Of a stretch of 64,000 nucleotides of DNA, positions 35,553 to 44,154 are shown piece by piece. The notes below the pieces were generated by a model that made no database searches, had not been told where the DNA came from, and saw nothing but the letters and a program-made list of their open reading frames with translations. Both the position numbers and the translations under genes were made by a program. The stretch lies in the NCBI RefSeq assembly GCF_024742075.1, contig NZ_JANSGD010000002.1, positions 186,001 through 250,000 of the forward strand, read 5' to 3'. Within the stretch, counting starts at the first letter, position 1. Each line of letters starts with the position of its first letter. This stretch comes from Facklamia sp. 7083-14-GEN3. GTDB taxonomy: Bacteria; Bacillota; Bacilli; Lactobacillales; Aerococcaceae.

Positions 35553-36200
35553 ATGAGATTACGTCACAAACCATGGGCCGCTGATAAATTAAAGGCCTAT
35601 CCAAAATATGTTACTCAAAATCCCCAGGACTTTAAAGGGGAATGGCAAAAACGTTTTGCTAAAGACCAACCGATTCATATTGAAGTTGGATCAGGCAAGG
35701 GAAAATTTATTGTTGAAATGGCTAAAGCACATCCTAACATCAACTATATTGCCATCGAATTACAAACTTCAGTAGCTGTTTCTATTCTGGAGTTACAATT
35801 AGATGCACAACTAGAAAACTTACAAATCATTAATGCACACGGTGGTGATTTGAACCATTTCTTCAGTGATGGAGAAGTCAGTCGGGTATACCTTAATTTT
35901 TCTGATCCTTGGCCTAAAGCTCGTCATAGTAAGCGACGTCTAACTTCTCCAAAATTTTTAGACCAATACCAAACCATTTTAAAGCTCGATGGAGATATTC
36001 ATTTTAAGACTGATAATATGAGTCTCTTTCAGTATTCCTTAGCTTCTATGAGCCAGTATGGTTTCGTTTTTCGCCAAGTATGGTTAGACCTTCATCAGAG
36101 TGATTTTGAAGGAAACATACAAACTGAATACGAGGAAAAATTCTCGGCTAAAGGTCACCCAATCTATCGCTTAGAGGCCTATTATCCCCCAAAAAATTGA
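35553..36200 (+). CDS. trmB: tRNA (guanine-N7-)-methyltransferase
   Basis: 215 residues. It methylates G46 of tRNAs using S-adenosylmethionine. The SAM site is IEVGSGKGKFIVEMA, and the family signature LNFSDPWPKARHSKRRL (~residue 115) is intact, as is the C-terminal TEYEEKF. GGAGAG lies 6 bases ahead of the start. Second gene of ytmP-trmB. Confidence 0.96.
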   Translation: MRLRHKPWAADKLKAYPKYVTQNPQDFKGEWQKRFAKDQPIHIEVGSGKGKFIVEMAKAHPNINYIAIELQTSVAVSILELQLDAQLENLQIINAHGGDLNHFFSDGEVSRVYLNFSDPWPKARHSKRRLTSPKFLDQYQTILKLDGDIHFKTDNMSLFQYSLASMSQYGFVFRQVWLDLHQSDFEGNIQTEYEEKFSAKGHPIYRLEAYYPPKN

Positions 36201-36220
36201 TAGCTTGTTAAACACAAAAT

Positions 36221-36249
36221 CCCTCAATAGGTATGCACCTATTGAGGGG
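36221..36249. terminator. Bidirectional terminator between trmB and pepF
   Basis: CCCTCAATAGGT pairs perfectly with ACCTATTGAGGG around ATGC. T-tracts on both sides are short, but the stem is strong. Confidence 0.75.
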
Positions 36250-36273
36250 TTAATTTATTTAAAACTTTTTTGA

Positions 36274-38088
36274 TTATGAACGATGTTCTTTCAAAATGGA
36301 TTCAAACTCCTTGAGTCTTTCTTCGAAAACGTCAAGAGTTGCTAGGATATAATCTGCTTGAGTCATATCTAATCCAGCATCTTTCATAGTATCTACTGCA
36401 TATTTAGAAGAACCAGATTTTAAGAAACCTTTATAGTTTTCTAAAGCCTCTTTGTCTCCTTGATAAATTTTAGCAGCAAAGTAAGTTGCAGCTGAAAAGC
36501 CTGTGGCATATTGGAAGACATAATAATTATAATAGAAGTGAGGGATACGTGACCACTCTAAAATAATTTCAGAGTCTGAATTGACTGCTTCTCCATAATA
36601 CTTAGCATTTAACTCACGGTAGTTTTCTGAAAGGAATTCCTGGGTTAATGGTTTTCCTTCAGCGTCTGCTGTATGCATAAAGTGTTCGAATTCAGCAAAT
36701 TGTGTTTGACGAAAGACTGTACCTTTGGCTCCGTCTAAGAAATGATTTAAGATAAACAAACGAATTTCTGGATCTTCATACTTATCTAATAAGTAATAAG
36801 TCAATAAGTTTTCGTTTGTCGTCGAGGCAATTTCCGCTAAGAAAATAGAATAGCCAGAGTAAATATGCTCTTGATTATTACGACTTAAGTAAGAGTGAGC
36901 AGAATGTCCTAACTCATGAATCAAAGTGTAAAGATGATTAATTGAGTCTTGCCAATTCATTAAAATATAGGGCTTAGAATCATAAGTTCCTGAAGAATAA
37001 GCACCTGAACGTTTTCCAATATTTTCATATAAGTCAATCCAACGGTCAGCAAAGGCTTCCTTCATTATTGCCACATAGTCTTCACCCATTGGTTTAACAG
37101 CTTCCAAAATAATTGACTGCGCCTCTTCATAAGTCACTTTAATAGGGGCTTCGCCTAATAAAGGTGTATACATATCATACATTTCTAAGTCTTCTACATC
37201 TAGTAAGTCTTTACGAAGTTCTACATAACGATGTAAAAGATTTAAACGTGAATGAACAGCCTCTAACAAGGTATCATAAACTGACTCTGGCACATTGTTT
37301 TGGAAAAGAGCGGCTTGTCGGGCAGAGTCAAAGTGACGTACTTTTGCTTGATAGTTATGAGCTTTCATTTGACTAGAAATTAAACTAGCATATGTATTTT
37401 TAAATTGATCGAAAACGCTATAATATTTTTGGAAAGTTTCTTTTCTAACACGACGGTCAGAAGATTCCAGCATCTTCCCATAAACCGAATGAGTGAGCTC
37501 GACTTCATGGCCTTCCTCATCCTTGATGGTAGGGAACTTCAAATCTGCATCTGTTAATAAGCCAAATGTTTTGCTTGGTGTCGCAAAAACCTCTCCAGCT
37601 TTGGCTAATAATAATTCTTCTGCATGACTTAAAGTATGTGGGCGGAAACGTACTGCATTATCTAGAAACTGATGATATTTTTGTAAAGTCTTATTACTAT
37701 TGATAAAATCCTGTAATTTCTCTTCATCAATTGCCAAAAGCTCAGGATCAAAGAATGCTGTAGCCCCATCAAATTCAGTAATTAATTGCAATGTACGTGC
37801 TTGTAAACTTTGTGAAGCAGAAACTGTTTGGTCTTGATCACTGATTAAATGTGTGTAGACATATAAGTTTTCAACCACTCTTTCAGTCTCTTTCATCGTT
37901 TCAATTGCTTTAACAAGTTGATCGGAACTTTGATCGAGTGTTCCTTCTAAACCTTTTAAATCTGCAATCATTTGCTGTGCCTTCGAAAAATCGGATTCAA
38001 AAGCTTCTTGATCTTTATACATAGATGACAAATCCCAAGTATATTTTTCTTCTATTTCAGAACGTTTACGTGCTTTTTGTGTAGACAT
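36274..38088 (-). CDS. pepF: Oligoendopeptidase F
   Basis: 604 residues. It is a cytosolic M3B zinc endopeptidase that cuts peptides of about 7-17 residues. The zinc motif HELGH is in LIHELGHSAHSYLS (~residue 385), with the third ligand Glu in IFLAEIASTTNE. The N terminus (EIEEKYTWDLSSMYKD) is typical. ATG at 38088 follows AAGGGAGTAATGTT; an earlier frame start at 38118 has no site. It is downstream of coiA, as in streptococci and Bacillus, but probably with its own promoter given the 122-base gap. Confidence 0.95.
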   Translation of the reverse strand: MSTQKARKRSEIEEKYTWDLSSMYKDQEAFESDFSKAQQMIADLKGLEGTLDQSSDQLVKAIETMKETERVVENLYVYTHLISDQDQTVSASQSLQARTLQLITEFDGATAFFDPELLAIDEEKLQDFINSNKTLQKYHQFLDNAVRFRPHTLSHAEELLLAKAGEVFATPSKTFGLLTDADLKFPTIKDEEGHEVELTHSVYGKMLESSDRRVRKETFQKYYSVFDQFKNTYASLISSQMKAHNYQAKVRHFDSARQAALFQNNVPESVYDTLLEAVHSRLNLLHRYVELRKDLLDVEDLEMYDMYTPLLGEAPIKVTYEEAQSIILEAVKPMGEDYVAIMKEAFADRWIDLYENIGKRSGAYSSGTYDSKPYILMNWQDSINHLYTLIHELGHSAHSYLSRNNQEHIYSGYSIFLAEIASTTNENLLTYYLLDKYEDPEIRLFILNHFLDGAKGTVFRQTQFAEFEHFMHTADAEGKPLTQEFLSENYRELNAKYYGEAVNSDSEIILEWSRIPHFYYNYYVFQYATGFSAATYFAAKIYQGDKEALENYKGFLKSGSSKYAVDTMKDAGLDMTQADYILATLDVFEERLKEFESILKEHRS

Positions 38089-38210
38089 AACATTACTCCC
38101 TTTTCTTATGATAATCATAGTTTAGCATAATTAACACTTAAATGGGAACGTTATCAAATAAAAGTTAGATGGTTTTAAAAAAAAATTTTGGCTCACTAAC
38201 ATTTTATTTT

Positions 38211-39329
38211 TCACTTCTTTATTATTCTAAGAACATTATAAAGACTATAAAAGGTTTCTTCAGATAAAATTTTAGGATTAACCAATAAAGGAAAGCTTAA
38301 CATATTAAAATGCTTTTTTTTTAGGTGTTCATTCATCCTCAAAGAAAAGGTAGAAAAGTTTAAACCATCTCCTACAAAACTGAGGTTTGTATTATTAGTA
38401 ATCCAAAACATAGATTCAATGGCCCAAATCCAAATCAGCCAACCAGGTTCTTTGAATGCTAGCATATTCCAATTATTATTAAAAACCCATCTGGGTATTT
38501 CTTCTAAGTTAATCTGATAGTTGTAGAGTTGGCTTAAGAAGAACTGATAAGAAGGATTGGATTTTATTGAACGAATAATGAAAGAATGATCTTTCAGAGC
38601 GATTTTTCTAGATTTAGTATTTTCCCTATATAAGTTTTTAGAATCAGTTTTTGATTTTAAGCTTTCATTAAAAGCTGAAATCCAATTATCTTTAAAAGAA
38701 AAGTTTGTGACCTGAAAATCTAAACTATCCAAGCAATATACTAAAGGTATATGGTGATAGCATTTTAATTTTTGATGCTTTAAATTCAAAGTCCAAACAT
38801 GATAGTCTAGTTTATTAGAATACACAAGACAACGTCGAGCCCATTGTCTTATCACCTTTTGATTAAAATAATGATCATCAATTAACCATTGAACTCGAAA
38901 ACCAAGCGACTTATAGTTTTTTTGTCTTTTATATAGTTCGATAGCTGAGATAACTGATTTTTGATACTCGACAATCCGTATACCTGAACTATCTTTAATC
39001 ATGACATCAACAATTTGATTAATTTTTCCAAAGACAGCCTCTTGCTTGCATTGGTATCCAAACCGTTGAAAATTTTCTAAAAGCAAAGCTTTGGCTTGCT
39101 TATGTTCTTTACTTTCTCCTCGATTGTGTTTTTGTAAACATAATATTAAATGATTTTCCTCATCTTTAATATCTTTCGAACATGATTTTATATGCCGAAA
39201 GTAGGAACGTCCTCTTTCTTTTCTAATCAAAACTACTTTATTCAAGCAATGTGGACAAACATAGGCCTGATCCTTTCTTGCTTCTCTAGCATAAATTAAT
39301 TCCCCTTCTTGATTTCTTGCCGCATACAT
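38211..39329 (-). CDS. coiA: Competence protein CoiA-like
   Basis: 372 residues. The N terminus has a zinc-ribbon-like CPHCLNKV and RSYFRHIKS segment. The central PD-(D/E)xK nuclease-like core reads GESKEHKQAKALL, then IVDVMIKDSS and IVEYQKS. CoiA aids recombination of incoming single-stranded DNA in competent streptococci. Its AGGGGG ribosome binding site lies in the 3' arm of a hairpin (39337-39371), so translation may be restricted. An A9 run (38314-38322) in the coding strand near residue 337 is a potential slippage site. Competence itself is not shown by this window. Confidence 0.85.
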   Translation of the reverse strand: MYAARNQEGELIYAREARKDQAYVCPHCLNKVVLIRKERGRSYFRHIKSCSKDIKDEENHLILCLQKHNRGESKEHKQAKALLLENFQRFGYQCKQEAVFGKINQIVDVMIKDSSGIRIVEYQKSVISAIELYKRQKNYKSLGFRVQWLIDDHYFNQKVIRQWARRCLVYSNKLDYHVWTLNLKHQKLKCYHHIPLVYCLDSLDFQVTNFSFKDNWISAFNESLKSKTDSKNLYRENTKSRKIALKDHSFIIRSIKSNPSYQFFLSQLYNYQINLEEIPRWVFNNNWNMLAFKEPGWLIWIWAIESMFWITNNTNLSFVGDGLNFSTFSLRMNEHLKKKHFNMLSFPLLVNPKILSEETFYSLYNVLRIIKK

Positions 39330-39336
39330 TAAAAAG

Positions 39337-39371
39337 ACCCCCTTTTATCTGAAATACAGACATAAGGGGGT
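39337..39371 (-). terminator. Hairpin between mecA and coiA (terminator, also covers coiA ribosome binding site)
   Basis: On the minus strand ACCCCCTT and AAGGGGGT form the base, with an inner TCTG/CAGA stem, followed by CTTTTTA and the coiA ATG. It can terminate mecA transcription and mask the coiA ribosome binding site. Confidence 0.7.
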
Positions 39372-39388
39372 TTAAGTGTTTAATTAAT

Positions 39389-40144
39389 TTAGAATTGATT
39401 TCCAAAAAAGTATAGTGCATCATTTTTTCTCAATAGATCACCGTGTTCAGCTAAAACAGATGAAGTAACCATTGATATTTCTCCAAACTCGAAGAGAGCC
39501 AATAGCTTAGTAGCTAATTTTTCTTTACTTACTGTTTTTTCCAGATTATAAAGAATTAAGAAATAATGCGAATTCATATAATAAAGATCGGAAGCTATTA
39601 ATTCACTTGGTATTTCACGTGCCAATCTAAGAAAATCATCTAATGAACTAAAACGGATGACTTCTTCAATAGAGTATTCTTGAGACTCGTTTGTCTCACT
39701 TGAATCAGATTTAGGATTAAATAAATTCATCATCGACTCAATCGCCGTCTTATTAGTTTTCTTATTAGTAGAGGAGCTCAATTGTTGATTCGATTCAATG
39801 TTTGAATCGGTCATATTTTCATTCAAGCGTTCCTTTTGGGCCATTTCCTTGCGCTCTTTAAGGCGCCGCGTTAGTTCATCTTCCCATACCTCATCAAGTT
39901 CCTCAACATTGGCACGACTGATATACAATTCTAAGCCTTCGCTGTTAGGAATCACTTGGAAAGTCACAGCTTCTGAATCGTGAAAATGATGATCAATATC
40001 GACTTCTTCTAAAATTGAATAAAAGAATTTTTCAATACGTGATTGGTCCCCTATTAAATCGAGAAAATCGATACCTCGCTCTTCTAAATCCTCTGACCCA
40101 ATTAAAACTTTAATTAAATTATCATTTATATGTTCCATTTCCAT
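39389..40144 (-). CDS. mecA: ClpC adaptor protein MecA
   Basis: 251 residues. It recruits unfolded proteins and competence regulators to ClpC-ClpP. The N-terminal substrate domain opens EMEHINDNLIKVLIGSEDLEERGIDFLDL, typical of MecA. A hydrophilic linker (~85-150) leads to the C-terminal ClpC-binding domain (EVIRFSSLDDFLRLAREIP, SDLYYMNSHYFLILY). The first ATG follows GGAGGTG by 7 bases. It lies between spx and coiA, the usual Bacilli arrangement. Confidence 0.93.
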   Translation of the reverse strand: MEMEHINDNLIKVLIGSEDLEERGIDFLDLIGDQSRIEKFFYSILEEVDIDHHFHDSEAVTFQVIPNSEGLELYISRANVEELDEVWEDELTRRLKERKEMAQKERLNENMTDSNIESNQQLSSSTNKKTNKTAIESMMNLFNPKSDSSETNESQEYSIEEVIRFSSLDDFLRLAREIPSELIASDLYYMNSHYFLILYNLEKTVSKEKLATKLLALFEFGEISMVTSSVLAEHGDLLRKNDALYFFGNQF

Positions 40145-40278
40145 AGCAATTCACCTCCACCTTCTTATCCATTATACTACTAAGAAACAGACATACCAAA
40201 CATTATGTCATGTCAAGTAATCTTAGCAAAAATAGATAGGCTATGCAAGCTTATCTATTTGAATTCTATTTATTAACT

Positions 40279-40303
40279 AAAAAAGGACCCGAAGGCCCTT
40301 TTT
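40279..40303 (-). terminator. Terminator of spxA
   Basis: AAAAGG and CCTTTT arms with an inner CC/GG pairing around CGAA; T-run on the minus side. Directly after the spx stop. Confidence 0.65.
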
Positions 40304-40306
40304 GGA

Positions 40307-40705
40307 TTATTCATTTACTAAAGCGCGGGCACGACGTAATTCACGAGCTCTTACTTCACGAGGTAAGAAACGTCTAATTTCATCCTCGTTATAACCAATC
40401 TGAATACGTTTATCATCTAAAATAATTGGTCGACGCAGAAGACCAGGTTGACTTTGCACTAATTCAAAAAAGTCATTTAGAGGGAGTTCACTGATTTCTA
40501 AATCTAATTCTGAATAAGCTTTAGAACGTGTTGAAACTATATCCTCAGTTCCTTCTTCAGTCATACGTAAAATTCCTTTTATTTCATTAATCGTTAAGGG
40601 CTCAGTAAAAATATTGCGTTCTTCATAGGCAATATCGTTTTCTTCTAACCACGAACGGGCTTTTCTACATGACGTGCAACTTGGAGTTACATATAATGTT
40701 ACCAT
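40307..40705 (-). CDS. spxA: Transcriptional regulator Spx
   Basis: 132 residues, the usual Spx length. It binds the alpha subunit of RNA polymerase and redirects transcription under disulfide stress. The redox switch CTSC is at residues 10-13, and the conserved Arg pair ([10 protein letters not shown]) at 91-92. ATG at 40705 gives the family start [10 protein letters not shown]; the earlier frame start at 40732 does not. Its stability should be set by ClpXP with SpxH (3399-4064). MecA, another Clp adaptor, is next door. Confidence 0.95.
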   Translation of the reverse strand: MVTLYVTPSCTSCRKARSWLEENDIAYEERNIFTEPLTINEIKGILRMTEEGTEDIVSTRSKAYSELDLEISELPLNDFFELVQSQPGLLRRPIILDDKRIQIGYNEDEIRRFLPREVRARELRRARALVNE

Positions 40706-41039
40706 TAAAAGATCATCCTCTCTTGTGAACATTCTTCTCTCTTAAAGACACGTACTTATTCAATTATTGAACTTAAGATTCTATCATTTAACAATTAAAT
40801 CTATTCGATACAATAAGTGAGCTTCACAAAGTATTAAATACTCTATATGAAATTATAGCAACAAAAACGCTTTAAAGCAAACTATTTTCAGTGATGAATG
40901 TGTGTCATTTATTAGAATTTCTGATGAAAGGTGGTAAGTTTGTGAAAACTCACTAGCTTTTTTTCATAAATCCTAGCATTTAATTTTAAATAGGTTATAA
41001 TTATTATCGTAAATATAAGGCTTAAGAAAGAGGAGTATC
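40706..41039. other. Gene-free divergent region spxA-trpS
   Basis: No open frame, tRNA or T-box was seen. It holds the spxA ribosome binding site, a TTGTGAAAA (40940-40948, a Rex half-site-like word also repeated before fhs), and the trpS -10 TATAAT at 40996-41001 inside a near-palindrome TTATAATTATTATCG. A T-box, usual for trpS in many Firmicutes, is not visible. Confidence 0.5.
40995..41009 (+). promoter_or_regulatory. trpS -10 region overlapping a PerR-box-like palindrome
   Basis: TATAAT at 40996-41001 is 38 bases before the trpS ATG. The 15-mer TTATAATTATTATCG matches the PerR box TTATAATNATTATAA at 12 of 14 defined positions. High AT content makes chance likely. Confidence 0.35.
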
Positions 41040-42029
41040 ATGAAAAAAAACATTTTTTCCGGTGTACAACCAACTTCCATTCCCACTCTTGGAAACTATA
41101 TTGGAGCGATGAAATCATTTGTTGACTTACAAGATGAGTATCAAGCAACCTACTGTATTGTTAATCAACATGCCATCACGGTCCCTCAAGACCCTAAAAT
41201 ACTAGTAAAACAAACTAAGCAGTTAGCTGCTCTTTATTTAGCAATTGGAATTGATCCAAATAAATCAACAGTCTTTGTTCAATCTGAAGTCCCCGCTCAT
41301 TCACAAGTCGCTTGGCTTATTACCTGCCAGATTGGCGTAGGCGAATTAGAACGAATGACCCAATATAAAGATAAGTCGGCTAAACAAGAATCTGTTGGCG
41401 CTGGCTTACTTTGCTATCCAGCTTTGATGGTTGGCGATATTGTACTTTATGATACTAATTATGTTCCAGTAGGCGATGACCAGCGTCAGCATATTGAATT
41501 AACAAGAAATTTTGTTGACCGTTTTAACAACCACTATGGGGATGGCATATTAGTAAAACCAGAACCCATCTATCCGAGTGCTGGTAAACGGGTTATGAGT
41601 CTGCAAGATCCAAGTAGAAAAATGTCAAAATCGGATAAAAATGAAAAAAGTAAAATATCAATGTTAGACGAACCGCGTCAAATTATTAAAAAAATAAAAT
41701 CAGCTGTAACAGACTCAATTGGTATTGTGAATTATGATAAAGATAATCAAGCTGGGATAGCCAATCTACTTGAAATCTATGCAAGTTTAAGTGAACAATC
41801 TATTGAAAGTATCGTTAATCAATACCATGACTTAGGATATGGTCGCTTTAAATCAGATTTAGCCGATTTGGTAGTATCTGTTTTAGAACCAATTCAAGAG
41901 CGTTACAACCAATTACTTGCAAGCGATGAACTTTATGATATTCTCTCGACTGGTGCAAATAGAGCAAATGAAACCGCTTCTCAAACATTGGCTCGTATGG
42001 AAAAAGTAATGGGTATAAAATATCGATAA
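41040..42029 (+). CDS. trpS: Tryptophanyl-tRNA synthetase
   Basis: 329 residues. It charges tRNA-Trp. It is a class I enzyme: the HIGH-equivalent is TLGNYIG (~16-22) and KMSKS is at about residue 195 (DPSRKMSKSDKN). The GDDQRQH substrate loop is present. AGAGGAG lies 5 bases before ATG. It is monocistronic and convergent with the PerR-like gene through a shared terminator. Confidence 0.96.
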   Translation: MKKNIFSGVQPTSIPTLGNYIGAMKSFVDLQDEYQATYCIVNQHAITVPQDPKILVKQTKQLAALYLAIGIDPNKSTVFVQSEVPAHSQVAWLITCQIGVGELERMTQYKDKSAKQESVGAGLLCYPALMVGDIVLYDTNYVPVGDDQRQHIELTRNFVDRFNNHYGDGILVKPEPIYPSAGKRVMSLQDPSRKMSKSDKNEKSKISMLDEPRQIIKKIKSAVTDSIGIVNYDKDNQAGIANLLEIYASLSEQSIESIVNQYHDLGYGRFKSDLADLVVSVLEPIQERYNQLLASDELYDILSTGANRANETASQTLARMEKVMGIKYR

Positions 42030-42043
42030 AATTTAACTAAACT

Positions 42044-42078
42044 AAAAAGCCAACTTGCTAAGCAAGTTGGCTTTTTTT
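42044..42078. terminator. Bidirectional terminator between trpS and the perR-like gene
   Basis: GCCAACTTGC pairs with GCAAGTTGGC around TAA, flanked by A5 and T8 runs. Confidence 0.92.
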
Positions 42079-42533
42079 TAGTTATTTTCTATTTTTTCAC
42101 AACATTCTTGACACAATCCATAAAAAGAAACTTCCATTGATTTCACGTTAAATTTATCTAATTCTTGTATTTCGCTGTATAAATCATTGAATTGATTCAT
42201 AAAAACATCTTCAATTTTTCCACAGGACTCGCAAATTGTATGTCCATGAGGTTGTACATTAATATCATAGTGCTTTGTTTTTTCATCGATATTTAATTCT
42301 TGTATAATACCTGCACTCACAAAGGCACGAACATTATTATAGACTGTTGCTAAACTCATTTGTGGATATTCTTGTTGAACTTGTTGGTAAATTTCTTCGA
42401 CACTTGGATGTTTAACTTTTGTCAAGATTATCTTCAAGATGGCTCGTCGCTGAGGAGTTACACGAACTTTATCTTTCTTCATTATTTCTAAGAGTTGATT
42501 TATTTCTGATTCAATATCTTTTTTAGTTTTCAT
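42078..42533 (-). CDS. perR: Fur-family peroxide-responsive repressor (PerR-like)
   Basis: 151 residues. The winged helix spans ~1-85 (VTPQRRAILKII, MSLATVYNNVRAF). The regulatory-metal residues of PerR are all present: His42, Asp90, His96, His98 and Asp109; Asp90 marks PerR where Fur has Glu. Structural zinc cysteines are C101/C104 and C141/C144. PerR-Fe is inactivated by peroxide-driven His oxidation, releasing catalase, ferritin and metal-transport genes. ATG at 42533 follows GGAGGT by 9 bases; an upstream TTG at 42539 is possible. Fur or Zur identity is less likely on these residues. Confidence 0.82.
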   Translation of the reverse strand: MKTKKDIESEINQLLEIMKKDKVRVTPQRRAILKIILTKVKHPSVEEIYQQVQQEYPQMSLATVYNNVRAFVSAGIIQELNIDEKTKHYDINVQPHGHTICESCGKIEDVFMNQFNDLYSEIQELDKFNVKSMEVSFYGLCQECCEKIENN

Positions 42534-42619
42534 GGACAAGCCACCTCCTAATAATTTTATTTAGCAATGAATGACGTTAAATTGAAACTGTTACAGTTTA
42601 CAATTCTAAATTATTTTCA

Positions 42620-42654
42620 CAAAAAAATCAACTGACCGAGATCAGTTGATTTAA
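42620..42654 (-). terminator. Terminator of the C1/glycine operon
   Basis: AAATCAACTGA pairs with TCAGTTGATTT, then T7 on the minus strand, just after gcvPB. Confidence 0.9.
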
Positions 42655-42660
42655 TTTCTT

Positions 42661-44154
42661 TTATTCTACTTCTGCAGCATCTGATTCATGATTCTCAAAA
42701 GTATATTTTAGTACTGGTTTACGAGAAGCTCCTGCCTCATCCAATCGTCTTACTGGTGTATTATGTGGTGCAGTTTGAACAATTTCAGGATTGTCAATAG
42801 CCTCTTGATTAATCTTAATCAAGATATCTGCTACATAATCTAAATCTGCTTTAGACTCTGTTTCAGTCGGCTCAACCATTAAACATTCTGGAACATGTAA
42901 TGGGAAATATGTAGTTGGTGCGTGAATTCCAAAGTCTAATAAACGTTTACCAACATCTTTAGCTGTTACTCCATAATCTTTCTTATGACGACTTAAGTCT
43001 AATACAAAGTCGTTCTTGTTGAAGTTAGGGAATGGTGCATCAAAGTATTCATTAACACGTACTCGTAAATAATTAGCGTTAAGAACCGCATCTTCAGAAG
43101 CACGACGTAAGCCCTCAGCACCCATTGCACGAATGTAAGTATAAGCACGGACATTCACTCCAAAGTTACCAAAGTTTCCTTTGATTCGACCATAAGATTT
43201 CTCAGGAGTTTCAAGTTCATATTTATCTCCATTTTTAACTACGTTTGGTCCAGGAATAAATGGCGCTAATTTATCTACGACACCAATTGGTCCTGAACCT
43301 GGTCCTCCACCACCGTGAGGTCCAGTAAAGGTCTTATGTAAGTTTAAGTGACAAGCGTCAAATCCCATTGCGCCTGGAGAAGTTAATCCCATGATAGCGT
43401 TCAAGTTAGCACCATCGTAATATGCTAAACCGCCTGCCTCATGAACAAGATCAACAATTTCCTTAGCGTCTTTTTCAAACAGACCAGCTGTTGAAGGGTT
43501 AGTAATCATGATACCGGCAATATTTGGTCCTACAGCAGCACGAACTGCTTCAACATCAATAATTCCTTCCGGAGTTGAGGGTAGCTCAACTGTTTCAAAA
43601 CCAGCTACCATAGCTGTTGCTGGGTTTGTACCGTGAGCTGAGTCAGGAATTAAAATAACACGACGTTGCTCTAGTTCTCCAATAGACTCAAAATATGCTT
43701 TAAAAGCTAGAATCGCTGCTAATTCTCCTTGAGCTCCTGCAGCTGGCTGTAAAGTTAAAGCTGGGAATTGAGTGACCTCTTTCAAGTATTCTTGCAATTC
43801 ATACATTAATTGCAAAGCGCCTTGAATAGTATCTGGATCTTGTAATGGATGAATATTTGCAAATCCATCCATAGCAGCCACATCTTCGTTAATTTTTGGA
43901 TTGTATTTCATTGTACATGATCCTAAAGGATAAGGACCTGATTCAATACCAAAGTTACGGTTTGAAAGCGCAGTATAATGACGTACAATTTGTAATTCAG
44001 AAGCTTCAGGTAAACGCGCAGGTTCTTGACGTGCATATTCACCTAATTCCGATAATAAGTCGTATTCTTCAACTTCAGAAACTGGCAAATCATAAGCTGT
44101 ATGTCCTTCTTGTGAAATTTCAAAAATCATTTTATCATAATCTTGTAAGATCAT
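42661..44154 (-). CDS. gcvPB: Glycine dehydrogenase (decarboxylating) subunit 2
   Basis: 497 residues. With GcvPA it forms the PLP-dependent P protein, which decarboxylates glycine (or carboxylates in reverse) and loads the aminomethyl group on lipoyl-GcvH. The PLP lysine is Lys274 in HLNLHKTFTGPHGGGGPGSGP. The N terminus contains the ESGPYPLGSCTMKYNP motif typical of subunit 2. Split P proteins are usual in Firmicutes. Its start overlaps the gcvPA stop by one base. It is the last gene of the operon and is followed by a strong terminator. Confidence 0.96.
   Translation of the reverse strand: MILQDYDKMIFEISQEGHTAYDLPVSEVEEYDLLSELGEYARQEPARLPEASELQIVRHYTALSNRNFGIESGPYPLGSCTMKYNPKINEDVAAMDGFANIHPLQDPDTIQGALQLMYELQEYLKEVTQFPALTLQPAAGAQGELAAILAFKAYFESIGELEQRRVILIPDSAHGTNPATAMVAGFETVELPSTPEGIIDVEAVRAAVGPNIAGIMITNPSTAGLFEKDAKEIVDLVHEAGGLAYYDGANLNAIMGLTSPGAMGFDACHLNLHKTFTGPHGGGGPGSGPIGVVDKLAPFIPGPNVVKNGDKYELETPEKSYGRIKGNFGNFGVNVRAYTYIRAMGAEGLRRASEDAVLNANYLRVRVNEYFDAPFPNFNKNDFVLDLSRHKKDYGVTAKDVGKRLLDFGIHAPTTYFPLHVPECLMVEPTETESKADLDYVADILIKINQEAIDNPEIVQTAPHNTPVRRLDEAGASRKPVLKYTFENHESDAAEVE

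Noticed and set aside
40706-41039. T-box leader for trpS
   Set aside because: No GGGTGGNACC sequence or terminator stem lies in the region, and the -10 is only 38 bases before ATG.
42545-42622. Autoregulatory Per box before the perR-like gene
   Set aside because: Only loose AT-rich half matches (for example TAAAATTATTA on the minus strand) are present.
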